A stretch of DNA of 62,000 bases from Nematostella vectensis (taxonomy: Eukaryota; Cnidaria; Anthozoa; Actiniaria; Edwardsiidae), in NCBI RefSeq assembly GCF_932526225.1, contig NC_064041.1:694699-756698 (forward strand), read 5' to 3'. Shown here in pieces: positions 31,938 through 44,203 of the stretch; position 1 is the stretch's first letter, and the number at the start of each line of letters is the position of its first letter. Made by a program: the position numbers and the translations under genes. The notes beneath the pieces were generated by a model. That model saw only the letters and a program-made list of their open reading frames with translations. It was not told the origin of the DNA and did not search any database.

Positions 31938-34900
31938 TTTCCCTGTAACACCCATAATGGCTTATGTTTTGTCTAGATTCCCACCCGTGTAACACCCATA
32001 ATGGCTTATGTTTTGTCTAGATTCCCACCCGTGTAACACCCATAATGGCTTGTGTTTTGTTTTGTCTAGATTCCCACCCGTGTAACACCCATAATGGCTT
32101 GTGTTTTGTCTAGATTCCCACCCGTGTAACACCCATAATGGCTTGTGTTTTGTTTGTCTAGATTCCCACCCGTGTAACACCCATAATGGCTTGTGTTTTG
32201 TTTAGATTCCTATCCGTGTAACACCCATAATGGCTTGTGTTTTGTTTAGATTCCCATCCGTGTAACACCCATAATGGTTTGTGTTTTTTCTAGATTCCCA
32301 CCCGTGTAACACCCATAATGGCTTGTGTTTTGTCTAGATTCCCACCCGTCTAACACCCATAATGGCTTGTGTTTTGTCTAGATTCCCACCCGTGTAACAC
32401 CCATAATGGCTTGTGTTTTGTTTAGATTCCCACCCGTGTAACATCCATAATTTCTTGTGTTTTGTCTAGATTCCCATCCGTGTAACACCCATAATGGCTT
32501 GTGTTTTGTTTAGATTCCCATCCGTGTAACACCCATAATGGCTTGTGTTTTGTTTTGTCTAGATTCCCATCCGTGTAACACCCATAATGGCTTGTGTTTT
32601 GTTTTGTTTAGATTCCCAACCGTGTAACACCCATAATGGCTTGTGTTTTGTTTAGATTCCCATCCGTGTAACACCCATATTGGCTTGTGTTTTGTTTTGT
32701 CTAGATTCCCATCCGTGTAACACCCATAATGGCTTGTGTTTTGTTTTGTCAAAATTCCCAACCGTGTAACACCCATAATGGCTTGTGTTTTGGTTAGATT
32801 CCCACCCGTGTAACACCCATAATGGCTTGTGTTTTGTTTGTCTAGATTCCCACCCGTGTAACACCCATAATGGCTTGTGTTTTGTCTAGATTCCCACCCG
32901 TGTAACACCCATAATGGCTTGTGTTTTGTCTAGATTCCCATCCGTATAACACCCATAATGGCTTGTGTTTTGTTTTGTCTAGATTCCCACCCGTGTAACA
33001 CCCATAATGGCTTGTGTTTTGTTTAGATTCCCATCCGTGTAACACCCGTAATGGCTTGTGTTTTGTTTAGATTCCCACCCGTGTAACACCCATAATGGCT
33101 TCTGTTTTGTTTGTCTAGATTCCCACCCGTGTAACACCCATAATGGCTTGTGTTTTGTCTAGATTCCCACCCGTGTAACAACCATAATGGCTTGTGTTTT
33201 GTTTAGATTCCCATCCGTGTAACACCCATAATGGCTTGTGTTTTGTCTAGATTCCCACCCGTGTAACACCCATAATGGCTTGTGTTTTGTCTAGATTCCC
33301 ATCCGTGTAACACCCATAATGGCTTGTGTTTTGTCTAGATTCCCCTCCGTGTAACACCCATAATGGCTTGTGTTTTGTTTAGATTTCCACCCGTGTAACA
33401 CCCATAATGGCTTGTGTTTTGTTTTGTCTAGATTCCCATCCGTATAACACCCATAATGGCTTGTGTTTTGTCTAGATTCCCACCCGTGTAACACCCATAA
33501 TGGCTTGTGTTTTGTCTAGATTCCCACCCGTGTAACAACCATAATGGCTTGTGTTTTGTTTAGATTCCCATCCGTGTAACACCCATAATGGCTTGTGTTT
33601 TGTCTAGATTCCCACCCGTGTAACACCCATAATGGCTTGTGTTTTGTTTTGTCTAGATTCCCATCCGTGTAACACCCATAATGGCTTGTGTTTTGTCTAG
33701 ATTCCCCTCCGTGTAACACCCATAATGGCTTGTGTTTTGTTTAGATTTCCACCCGTGTAACACCCATAATGGCTTGTGTTTTGTTTTGTCTAGATTCCCA
33801 TCCGTATAACACCCATAATGGCTTGAGTTTTGTCTAGATTCCCACCCGTGTAACACCCATAATGGCTTGTGTTTTGTCTAGATTCCCACCCGTGTAACAC
33901 CCATAATGGCTTGTGTTTTGTTTAGATTCCCACCCGTGTAACATCCATAATTTCTTGTGTTTTGTCTAGATTCCCATACGTGTAACACCCATAATGGCTT
34001 GTGTTTTGTTTAGATTCCCATCCGTGTAACACCCATAATGGCTTGTGTTTTGTTTTGTCTAGATTCCCATCCGTGTAACACCCATAATGGCTTGTGTTTT
34101 GTTTTGTTTAGATTCCCAACCGTGTAACACCCATAATGGCTTGTGTTTTGTTTAGATTCCCATCCGTGTAACACCCATATTGGCTTGTGTTTTGTTTTGT
34201 CTAGATTCCCATCCGTGTAACACCCATAATGGCTTGTGTTTTGTTTTGTCAAAATTCCCAACCGTGTAACACCCATAATGGCTTGTGTTTTGGTTAGATT
34301 CCCACCCGTGTAACACCCATAATGGCTTGTGTTTTGTTTGTCTAGATTCCCACCCGTGTAACACCCATAATGGCTTGTGTTTTGTCTAGATTCCCACCCG
34401 TGTAACACCCATAATGGCTTGTGTTTTGTCTAGATTCCCATCCGTATAACACCCATAATGGCTTGTGTTTTGTTTTGTCTAGATTCCCACCCGTGTAACA
34501 CCCATAATGGCTTGTGTTTTGTTTAGATTCCCATCCGTGTAACACCCGTAATGGCTTGTGTTTTGTTTAGATTCCCACCCGTGTAACACCCATAATGGCT
34601 TCTGTTTTGTTTGTCTAGATTCCCACCCGTGTAACACCCATAATGGCTTGTGTTTTGTCTAGATTCCCACCCGTGTAACAACCATAATGGCTTGTGTTTT
34701 GTTTAGATTCCCATCCGTGTAACACCCATAATGGCTTGTGTTTTGTCTAGATTCCCACCCGTGTAACACCCATAATGGCTTGTGTTTTGTCTAGATTCCC
34801 ATCCGTGTAACACCCATAATGGCTTGTGTTTTGTCTAGATTCCCCTCCGTGTAACACCCATAATGGCTTGTGTTTTGTTTAGATTTCCACCCGTGTAACA

Positions 34901-36307
34901 CCCATAATGGCTTGTGTTTTGTTTTGTCTAGATTCCCATCCGTATAACACCCATAATGGCTTGTGTTTTGTCTAGATTCCCACCCGTGTAACACCCATAA
35001 TGGCTTGTGTTTTGTCTAGATTCCCACCCGTGTAACAACCATAATGGCTTGTGTTTTGTTTAGATTCCCATCCGTGTAACACCCATAATGGCTTGTGTTT
35101 TGTCTAGATTCCCACCCGTGTAACACCCATAATGGCTTGTGTTTTGTTTTGTCTAGATTCCCATCCGTGTAACACCCATAATGGCTTGTGTTTTGTCTAG
35201 ATTCCCCTCCGTGTAACACCCATAATGGCTTGTGTTTTGTTTAGATTTCCACCCGTGTAACACCCATAATGGCTTGTGTTTTGTTTTGTCTAGATTCCCA
35301 TCCGTATAACACCCATAATGGCTTGTGTTTTGTCTAGATTCCCACCCGTGTAACACCCATAATGGCTTGTGTTTTGTCTAGATTCCCACCCGTGTAACAC
35401 CCATAATGGCTTGTGTTTTGTTTAGATTCCCATCCGTGTAACACCCATAATGGCTTGTGTTTTGTCTAGTTTCCCACCCGTGTAACACCCATTATGGCTT
35501 GTGTTTTGTTTTGTCTAGATTCCCATCCGTGTAACACCCATAATGGCTTGTGTTTTGTCTAGATTCCCCTCCGTGTAACACCCATAATGGCTTGTGTTTT
35601 GTTTAGATTCCCACCCGTGTAACACCCATAATGGCTTGTGTTTTGTTTTGTCTAGATTCCCATCCGTATAACACCCATAATGGCTTGTGTTTTGTCTAGA
35701 TTCCCACCCGTGTAACACCCATAATGGCTTGTGTTTTGTCTAGATTCCCATCCGTATAACACCCATAATGGCTTGTGTTTTGTCTAGATTCCCCTCCGTG
35801 TAACCCATAATGGCTTGTGTTTTGTCTAGATTCCCATCCGTATAACACCCATAATGGCTTGTGTTTTGTTTAGATTCCCACCCGTGTAACACCCATAATG
35901 GCTTGTGTTTTGTCTAGATTCCCACCCGTGTAACACTTATAATGGCTTGTGTTTTGTTTAGATTCCCATCCGTGTAACACCCATAATGGCTTGTGTTTTG
36001 TCTAGATTCCCATCCGTGTAACACCTATAATGGCTTGTGTTTTGTTTAGATTCCCATCCGTGTAACACCCATAATGGCTTGAGTTTTGTTTGTCTAGATT
36101 CCCATCCGTGTAACACCCATAATGGCTTGTGTTTTGTCTAGATTCCCACCCGTATAACACCCATAATGGCTTGTGTTTTGTTTAGATTCCCACCCGTGTA
36201 ACACCCATAATGGCTTGTGTTTTGTCTAGATTCCCACCCGTGTAACACCCATAATGGCTTGTGTTTTGTTTTTCTAGATTCCCACCCGTGTAACACCCAT
36301 AATGGCT
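31938..36307. repeat. 44-bp minisatellite (about 95 copies) of the exon 18 acceptor and exon start
   Basis: The unit is TTGTGTTTTGTCTAG, then ATTCCCACCCGTGTAACACC, then CATAATGGC. Length variants have TTTTGTTTTGTCTAG (+5) or TTTGTTTGTCTAG (+4). The last copy is the genuine acceptor (TTTTTCTAG|AT at 36278) and the first 30 bases of the EGF exon. Each unit thus repeats a plausible 3' splice site plus the codons for [10 protein letters not shown]. In the exon frame, a unit ends GTC TAG, an in-frame stop. A 1500-bp block is tandemly duplicated within it. Confidence 0.97.
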
Positions 36308-36520
36308 TCTGCTCTCATCTCTGTTTGCTGAAACCCGGCGGGTACTCGTGCGCATGCCCAGAGAATGTCGTATCTGGATGTCACGTGACTCCCACCGCAA
36401 CCCTGCCCTCCCCTACATCCATCGCACCCACGCCTACGTCAACAGTGCTACCTACAGTCACAACCGGGCCACCCACTAAAAGGCCACCCACTAAAAGGCC
36501 ACCCACAAGTCCGCTAAAAG
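36278..36520 (+). CDS. Exon 18: EGF-like module closing propeller 3, plus Thr/Pro-rich stalk
   Basis: The peptide [20 protein letters not shown], then [15 protein letters not shown], is an LRP-type EGF with six cysteines. It is followed by [20 protein letters not shown] and [19 protein letters not shown], a mucin-like, probably O-glycosylated stalk with a PPTKR repeat. The acceptor is the last of the 44-bp repeat series and the donor is AAAG|GTAAAG. The phase is 1 on both sides. Confidence 0.95.
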
Positions 36521-36547
36521 GTAAAGACCAAATGCTCACGCTATATC

Positions 36548-39500
36548 TTTATAATCACACTTAGCTATGCCTATCCGTGTAATCAAGCTTAGCTATGTCT
36601 ATCCGTGTAATCAAGCTTAGCTATGCCTATCCGTGTAATCAAGTATAGCTATGTCTATCCGTGTAATCAAGCTTAGCTATGTCTATCTGTGTAATCAAGC
36701 TCAGCTATGTCTATCCGTGTAATCAGACTTAGCTATGTCTATCCGTGTAATGAAGCTTAGCTATGTCTTTCCGTGTAAGCAAGCTTAGCTATGTCTATCA
36801 ATGTAATCAAGATTAGCTATGTCTATCAATGTAATCAAGCTTAGCTATGTCTATCCGTCTAATCAAGCTTAGCTATGTCTATCCGTGTAATCAAGTTTAG
36901 CTATGTCTATCCGTGTAATAAAGCTTGGCTATGTCTATCCGTTTAATCAAGCTTAGCTATGTCTATCCGTGTAATCAAGTTTAGCTATGTCTATCCGTGT
37001 AATCACACTTAGCTATGTCTATCCGTGTAATCAAGCTTAGCTATGTCTATCCGTGTAAGCAAGCTTAGCTATGTCTATCCGTGTAATCAAGCTTAGCTAT
37101 GTGTATCCGTGTGATCAAGCTTAGCTATGTCTATCCGTGTAATCAAGCTTAGCTATGTCTATCCGTGTAATCAAGCTTAGCTATGTCTATCCGTGTAATC
37201 AAGCTTAGCTATGTCTATCCGTGTTATCAAGCTTAGCTATGTGTATCCGTGTAATCAAGCTTAGCTATGTGTATCCGTGTAATCAGCCTTAGCTATGTCT
37301 ATCCGTGTTATCAAGCTTAGCTATGTCTATCCGTGTAATCAAGCTTAGCTATGTCTATCCGTGTAATCAAGCTTAGCTATGTCTATCCGTGTAATCAAGC
37401 TTAGCTATGTGTATCCGTGTAATCAAGCTTAGCTATGTGTATCCGTGTAATCAAGCTTAGCTATGTGTATCCGTGTAATCAAGCTTAGCTATGTGTATCC
37501 GTGTAAGCAAGCTTAGCTATGTCTATCCGTGTAATCACACTTATCTATGTCTATCCGTGTAATCACACTTGGCTATGTCTATCCGTGTATTCAAGCTTAG
37601 CTATGTGTATCCGTGTAATCAAGCTTAGCTATGTCTATCCGTGTTATCAAGCTTAGCTATGTCTATCCGTGTAATCAAGCTTAGCTATGTCTATCCGTGT
37701 AATCAAGCTTAGCTATGTGTATCCGTGTAATCAAGCTTAGCTATGTCTATCCGTGTAATCAAGCTTAGCTATGTGTATCCGTGTAATCAAGCTTAGCTAT
37801 GTCTATCCGTGTAATCAACCTTAGCTATGTGTATCCGTGTAATCAAGCTTAGCTATGTCTATCCGTGTAATCAAGCTTAGCTATGTCTATCCGTGTAATC
37901 AAGCTTAGCTATGTCTATCCGTGTAATCAAGCTTAGCTATGTCTATCCGTGTTATCAAGCTTAGCTATGTCTATCCGTGTTATCAAGCTTAGCTATGTCT
38001 ATCCGTGTAATCAAGCTTAGCTATGTCTATCCGTGTAATCAAGCTTAGCTATGTCTATCCGTGTTATCAAGCTTAGCTATGTCTATCCGTGTTATCAAGC
38101 TTAGCTATGTCTATCCGTGTAATCAAGCTTAGCTATGTCTATCCGTGTAATCAAGCTTAGCTATGTCTATCCGTGTAATCAAGCTTAGCTATGTCTATCC
38201 GTGTAATCAAGCTTAGCTATGTCTATCCGTGTAATCAAGCTTAGCTATGTCTATCCGTGTTATCAAGCTTAGCTATGTGTATCCGTGTAATCAAGCTTAG
38301 CTATGTCTATCCGTGTAATCAAGCTTAGCTATGTCTATCCGTGTAAGCAAGCTTAGCTATGTCTATCCGTGTAATCAAGCTTAGCTATGTCTATCCGTGT
38401 AATCAAGCTTAGCTATGTCTATCCGTGTAATCAAGCTTAGCTATGTCTATCCGTGTAATCAAGCTTAGCTATGTCTATCCGTGTAGTCAAGCTTAGCTAT
38501 GTCTATCCGTGTAATCAAGCTTGCCTATGTCTATCCGTGTAATCAAGCTTAGCTATGTCTATCCGTGTAATCAAGCTTAGCTATGTCTATCCGTGTAATC
38601 AAGCTTAGCTATGTCTATCCGTGTAATCAAGCTTAGCTATGTGTATCCGTGTATTCAAGCTTAGCTATGTCTATCCGTGTTATCAAGCTTAGCTATGTCT
38701 ATCCGTGTAGTCAAGCTTAGCTATGTCTATCCGTGTAATCAAGCTTAGCTATGTCTATCCGTGTAATCAAGCTTAGCTATGTGTATCCGTGTATTCAAGC
38801 TTAGCTATGTCTATCCGTGTAATCAAGCTTAGCTATGTGTATCCGTGTATTCAAGCTTAGCTATGTGTATCCGTGTTATCAAGCTTAGCTATGTCTATCC
38901 GTGTTATCAAGGTTAGCTATGTCTATCCGTGTAATCAAGCTTAGCTATGTCTATCCGTGTAATCAAGCTTAGCTATGTCTATCCGTGTAATCAAGCTTAG
39001 CTATGTCTATCCGTGTAATCAAGCTTAGCTATGTCTATCCGTGTAATCAAGCTTAGCTATGTCTTTCCGTGTAAGCAAGCTTAGCTATGTCTATCAATGT
39101 AATCAAGATTAGCTATGTCTATCCGTGTAATCAAGCTTAGCTATGCCTATCCGTGTAATCAAGCTTAGCTATGCCTATCCGTGTAATCAAGCTTAGCTAT
39201 GTCTATCCGTGTAATCAAGCTTAGCTATGTCTATCCGTGTAATCAAGCTTAGCTATGTCTATCCGTCTAATCAAGCTTAGCTATGTCTATCCGTGTAATC
39301 AAGTTTAGCTATGTCTATCCGTGTAATAAAGCTTGGCTATGTCTATCCGTTTAATCAAGCTTAGCTATGTCTATCCGTGTAATCAAGTTTAGCTATGTCT
39401 ATCCGTGTAATCACACTTAGCTATGTCTATCCGTGTAATCAAGCTTAGCTATGTCTATCCGTGTAATCAAGCTTAGCTATGTCTATCCGTGTAATCAAGC

Positions 39501-41570
39501 TTAGCTATGTGTATCCGTGTATTCAAGCTTAGCTATGTCTATCCGTGTTATCAAGCTTAGCTATGTCTATCCGTGTTATCAAGCTTAGCTATGTCTATCC
39601 GTGTAATCAAGCTTAGCTATGTCTATCCGTGTAATCAAGCTTAGCTATGTCTATCCGTGTAATCAAGCTTAGCTATGTGTATCCGTGTAATCAGCCTTAG
39701 CTATGTCTATCCGTGTTATCAAGCTTAGCTATGTCTATCCGTGTAATCAAGCTTAGCTATGTCTATCCGTGTAATCAAGCTTAGCTATGTCTATCCGTGT
39801 AATCAAGCTTAGCTATGTGTATCCGTGTAATCAAGCTTAGCTATGTGTATCCGTGTAATCAAGCTTAGCTATGTGTATCCGTGTAATCAAGCTTAGCTAT
39901 GTGTATCCGTGTAATCAAGCTTAGCTATGTCTATCCGTGTAATCAAGCTTAGCTATGTCTATCCGTGTAATCAAGCTTAGCTATGTCTATCCGTGTAATC
40001 AAGCTTAGCTATGTCTATTCGTGTAATCAAGCTTAGCTATGTCTATCCGTGTAAGCAAGCTTAGCTATGCCTCTCCGTGTAATCAAGCATAGCTATGTCT
40101 ATCCGTGTAATCAAGCTTAGCTATGTCTATCCGTGTAAGCAAGGTTAGCTATGTTTATCCGTGTAATCAAGCTTAGCTATGTCTATCCGTGTAATCAAGC
40201 TTAGCTATGTCTATCCGTGTTATCAAGCTTAGCTATGTCTATCAGTGTAATCAAGCTTAGCTATGTCTATCCGTGTAATCAAGCTTAGCTATGTCTATCC
40301 GTGTAATCAAGCTTAGCTATGTCTATCCGTGTAATCAAGCTTAGCTATGTGTATCCGTGTTATCAAGCTTAGCTATGTCTATCGGTGTAATCAAGCTTAG
40401 CTATGTCTATCCGTGTAATCAAGCTTAGCTATGTCTATCCGTGTAATCAAGCTTAGCTATGTCTATCCGTGTAATCAAGCTTAGCTATGTTTATCCGTGT
40501 GATCAAGCTTAGCTATGTCTATCCGTGTAATCAAGCTTAGCTATGTGTATCCGTGTAATCAAGCTTAGCTATGTCTATCGGTGTAGTCAAGCTTAGCTAT
40601 GTCTATCCGTGTAATCAAGCTTAGCTATGTCTATCCGTGTAATCAAGATTAGCTATGTCTATCGGTGTAGTCAAGCTTAGCTATGTGTATCGGTGTAGTC
40701 AAGCTTAGCTATGTGTATCCGTGTAATCAAGCTTAGCTATGTCTATCCGTGTAATCAAGCTTAGCTATGTCTATCCGTGTAATCAAGCTTAGCTATGTCT
40801 ATCCGTGTAATCAAGGTTAGCTATGTCTATCCGTGTAATCAAGCTTAGCTATGTCTATCCGTGTAATCAAGGTTAGCTATGTCTATCCGTGTGATCAAGC
40901 TTAGCTATGTCTATCCGTGTAATCAAGCTTAGCTATGTGTATCCGTGTAATCAAGCTTAGCTATGTCTATCCGTGTAATCAAGCTTAGCTATGTCTATCC
41001 GTGTAATCAAGCTTAGCTATGTGTATCCGTGTAATCACACTTAGCTATGTGTATCCGTGTTATCAAGCTTAGCTATGTCTATCCGTGTAATCAAGCTTAG
41101 CTATGCCTATCCGTGTAATCAAGCTTAGCTATGTCTATCCGTGTAATCAAGCTTAGCTATGTCTATCCGTGTAATCAAGCTTAGCTATGCCTATCCGTGT
41201 AATCAAGCTTAGCTATGTCTATCCGTGTAATCAAGCTTAGCTATGCCTATCCATATAATCAAGCTTAGCTATGTGTAGCCGTGTTATCAAGCTTAGCTAT
41301 GTCTATCCGTGTAATCAAGCTTAGCTATGTGTATCCGTGTAATCAAGCTTAGCTATGTCTATCCGTGTAATCAAGCTTAGCTATGTGTATCCGTGTAATC
41401 AAGCTTAGATATGTCTATCCGTGTTATCAAGCTTAGATATGTCTATCCGTGTAATCAAGCTTAGCTATGTCTATCCGTGTAATCAAGCTTAGCTATGTCT
41501 ATCCGTGTAATCAAGCTTAGCTATGTGTATCCGTGTAATCAAGCTTAGCTATGTCTATCCGCGTAATCAA
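36548..41570. repeat. 28-bp minisatellite, about 180 copies
   Basis: The unit CTATCCGTGTAATCAAGCTT plus AGCTATGT carries an AAGCTT palindrome and TAGCTA. Variants are GTTATC, GTGTATC, GCCTATC and CACACTT. It begins about 28 bp after the donor of exon 18 and ends about 24 bp before the acceptor of exon 19, so it fills the intron. A variant block (CCGTCTAATC ... AATAAAGCTTGG ... CCGTTTAATC) at about 36855 recurs at about 39263, offset 2408 bp (86 units). Confidence 0.97.
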
Positions 41571-41593
41571 CCTGTTTTTCTCTTGTGATTCAG

Positions 41594-41734
41594 GTTCATG
41601 CGATCCCAATCCCTGCCAGAACAGCGGTGTCTGCAAGCTGGGAGAGACTTCTGGTTCAATTGGCGAATTTGGATACAAGTGTTATTGTGCTGATTGGTTT
41701 GTCCCGACTTGGAGCTGCGAAATTAAAGTCGAAA
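41594..41734 (+). CDS. Exon 19: EGF-like module
   Basis: The acceptor CTTGTGATTCAG|GT precedes SCDPNPCQNSGVCKLGE, then EFGYKCYCADWFVPTWSCEI, a six-cysteine EGF of the Notch/laminin-like spacing (C.NPCQN.G.C). It lacks the calcium-binding consensus. The donor is GAAA|GTAAGT. Confidence 0.93.
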
Positions 41735-42145
41735 GTAAGTTCAATCTTGTGATTATGGGGTTCCTTTAAGTCTCGGTCGGCGTCTGTTTTCAGCCGTAAA
41801 CAGCAACGATTTAAACCATTTTTTTTTTTACCAAATTCCGCATTTGAATTTTAATTATCAAGCCATTGTGAAGCCACAGGTAGCCCGAGCCATTGTAAAG
41901 CCACAGGTAGCCCGAGCCATTGTAAAGCCACAGGTAGCCCGAGCCATTGTTAAGCAACCCAAAAGTTGGTGGCTGCAAGCAAACTCTTGCACTCACACCA
42001 TACAGGACCCCCATCATCTTGAAAATGCTCTTTTGTAAATGCAGCTTTTAGCATGTTGATCCTAGTACCTTCTATTTTCGTCGAATCAAATAGCTGTCCT
42101 GATGCACTGCTTTACTAGATATTATTTGTTTCTTTCTCTTAACAG
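41735..42145 (+). other. Intron 19 with a 27-bp tandem (about 41863-41955)
   Basis: The unit GCCATTGTAAAGCCACAGGT plus AGCCCGA is repeated about 3.4 times. Each unit holds ACAGGTAGCC, a donor-like site. Nothing else is seen in the intron. Confidence 0.8.
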
Positions 42146-42186
42146 CCGCCGTGGAGATAGAGTTTGATTCGCTCACACTTGAACAG
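42146..42186 (+). CDS. Exon 20: short exon, start of the juxtamembrane SEA-like region
   Basis: The acceptor TTTCTCTTAACAG|CC and donor CAG|GTAAGT are strong. The peptide TAVEIEFDSLTLEQ looks like a beta strand plus turn. It is the first exon to end in phase 0, marking the end of the phase-1 shuffled modules. Confidence 0.85.
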
Positions 42187-42629
42187 GTAAGTATCCTATT
42201 TTCGTCAGCATTTGAAGTAAGAAACATCTGTCCAATTCCTAGCCAGTGTTATGCTAAATTCACAGGTTCATAATGGATAAGCCCAGGCAGTTGCAAAAGA
42301 TATATCTATTGTCACGCGTAGGAACACGATATAACAATTTATTTAAAATAGACTTTGTATATTTGAATATTCTTACAAGTTTAGTTCTAGAACTAGGGAA
42401 AAATAAATCATCATTTTCGTCATCATCACTCTCGTCATCATCATCAACGTTTCCCTAATTTGATTATTATGCATTTAATTTCGGTATGCGCAACGATAGA
42501 CCGCCAAAGTTACTGTGATACTGCTTGAGGTAGTTTATGAGGGCTTGATCTATTCGCGTTTGAGGTTTATTTTGATTGAGCTACACACGAGACGTTTTAA
42601 AATTCGAAAACAGTTCCGCGTGTTTTTTT

Positions 42630-43070
42630 TTTCTTTGTGTGTTCCTATATCCGCGAAAGGAACTGAATAAATTATCACTTAACAGAACGGTTGTTCCGTT
42701 TAGAGGTGAAGAATGGGAACGCTAATGGCACCCTTCGGAACAAAAGGACTTGTCTGTACAATGAAGAACAAAATGTTCCCTTTTCGAAGTCCACAAAGGA
42801 ACTGTTGGTCCTAATTGATGCAATTAGGAACAACAGTTCCTTTTTTGACGCGTTCCCAATTGAGGACCACCACTAAAAAAGAACAAAAGTTCCTGTTTGC
42901 TACGGTTAATAGACTTAAAAGGGAACGCCTGTTCCTAAGTGGTTAAAAGTATAGGAACAGTGGGACCGATTTGGCCTAAATGGTGCCGTTTCTTTGCGAA
43001 AAGGAACAACAAAAGGGCCACAATGGACCGAAGTGGGGTGTCCCTTTTTCGAAAACATGAACAAAAGTTC
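42630..43070. repeat. Cluster of about 16 GGAAC/GTTCC motifs
   Basis: Both orientations alternate (for example GGAACAACAGTTCC and AAAGGAACTG), giving many small inverted repeats. This may be a decayed foldback element. It is not a simple tandem. Confidence 0.5.
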
Positions 43071-43125
43071 CGCATCTATGGTTTTGTTTCTCAATCTCAA
43101 AAGATATGATCTTTCAAAGCGATGC

Positions 43126-43368
43126 CTAGACTCGCACAAGCTGTGCAAAAGCAAGGGCATGCCGAGGCTTGCTTGGGCGATACTCAGCCTCTATTTTGTT
43201 GAACGTCTCTGCGTCACTGCCAGAATAGTTATCCTCGTCTCCATCTAAAAAGGTAATCTGGCATGCAACCCAGTAGGAAATCGCAGGATATATTTGCTTC
43301 CCCGGCGTAGAAACTTGAGATGCAACGACCGTCTCCTCGTCATCTCGTCCTGACTCTTCGTTTGCTGC
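43126..43368 (-). CDS. Candidate terminal exon of a small nested minus-strand gene
   Basis: On the minus strand, CTTTTTTTGCAG (43380-43369) is a strong acceptor. It is followed by 80 codons and a stop, AANEESGRDDEETVVASQVS, then YPAISYWVACQITFLDGDED and ending RHALAFAQLVRV. The composition is coding-like. It is in phase 0 with the candidate upstream exon. I do not recognise the protein; it could be a host gene, a retrocopy or transposon residue. Confidence 0.35.
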   Translation of the reverse strand, partial: AANEESGRDDEETVVASQVSTPGKQIYPAISYWVACQITFLDGDEDNYSGSDAETFNKIEAEYRPSKPRHALAFAQLVRV

Positions 43369-43581
43369 CTGCAAAAAAAGAAAAACCCAAAAGTATATTT
43401 AAAGAAAGTAAATAGCGAAAAAAAATATCTTTATATAGTTTTCACAATCTTAACTCTTCAGACATTTTAGCTTGCTTCAGCTTAGACGTGCTTATGGCAG
43501 AGAAGAAAAATGAGACTGCGCTGTATCGCATTCTTCTCTTTTTGAACAAATCCACGACCACGCGTTTTCTATTTCATCTAC

Positions 43582-43785
43582 CCTCCAGATGCATTTAAAT
43601 GATATGACAGAACAGAGGTTCTGTATTGGTCCGACGAGGTGGCATTCGGTCGCATCCCTTATGAGCTTGCTGTTGAGCTGAGAGCACAGCTTACTCATAG
43701 TGAATGAACTGATTCTTGCCTTTTTCTGTCTCTTTATATAGAGTAGCCACATTGCGTTATCATTGGGTAGTTTCAGTAATGCCAT
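43582..43785 (-). CDS. Candidate first exon of the nested minus-strand gene
   Basis: ATG at 43785 opens 68 codons: MALLKLPNDNAMWLLYIKRQ, then SKLCSQLNSKLIRDATECHL, ending SFKCIWR at a possible donor AGG|GTAGAT (43581). Joining to 43368 keeps the frame (204 nt, phase 0) and gives a protein of about 148 residues with a 213-nt intron. No domain is recognised. Without splicing the frame stays open for 97 codons to a stop at 43492. Confidence 0.35.
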
Positions 43786-44055
43786 TGTAAGACGGTTGTT
43801 TGTTCATTTTCAATAGGGAACACAAAGATGATTACGTAACACAGTAGAAATAAAACAAAAGTATGCATTTCTCACAACAACATGCGTGAAACAAAACCCG
43901 CTATGATTCTACTTACAAACTAACACAAGAGTAATAAATTCGATCAGTCCCCGCTATACCCGTCAAACCCGGTGTATTCAGAACAAAGTTGAACGGTTTT
44001 ATCGCATAGTCTATTTACAGTGCTGATATATATATGTGGTATGGGGTAGATACAA

Positions 44056-44146
44056 AATCAATCAGTCAATCAATCAATCAGTCAATCAATCAATCAATCA
44101 ATCAATCAGTCAATCGAACAAACATTATTATTATTATTATTATTAC

Positions 44147-44201
<55 letters not shown>

Positions 44202-44203
44202 TT
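44056..44203. repeat. ATCA tetranucleotide and ATT trinucleotide microsatellites
   Basis: AATCAATCAGTC-type repeat (about 44056-44115) is followed by an almost pure ATT run (about 44126-44203). Confidence 0.95.

Noticed and set aside
31938-41570. CRISPR-like regular repeats
   Set aside because: Units are contiguous with no unique spacers, and the setting is a eukaryotic intron.
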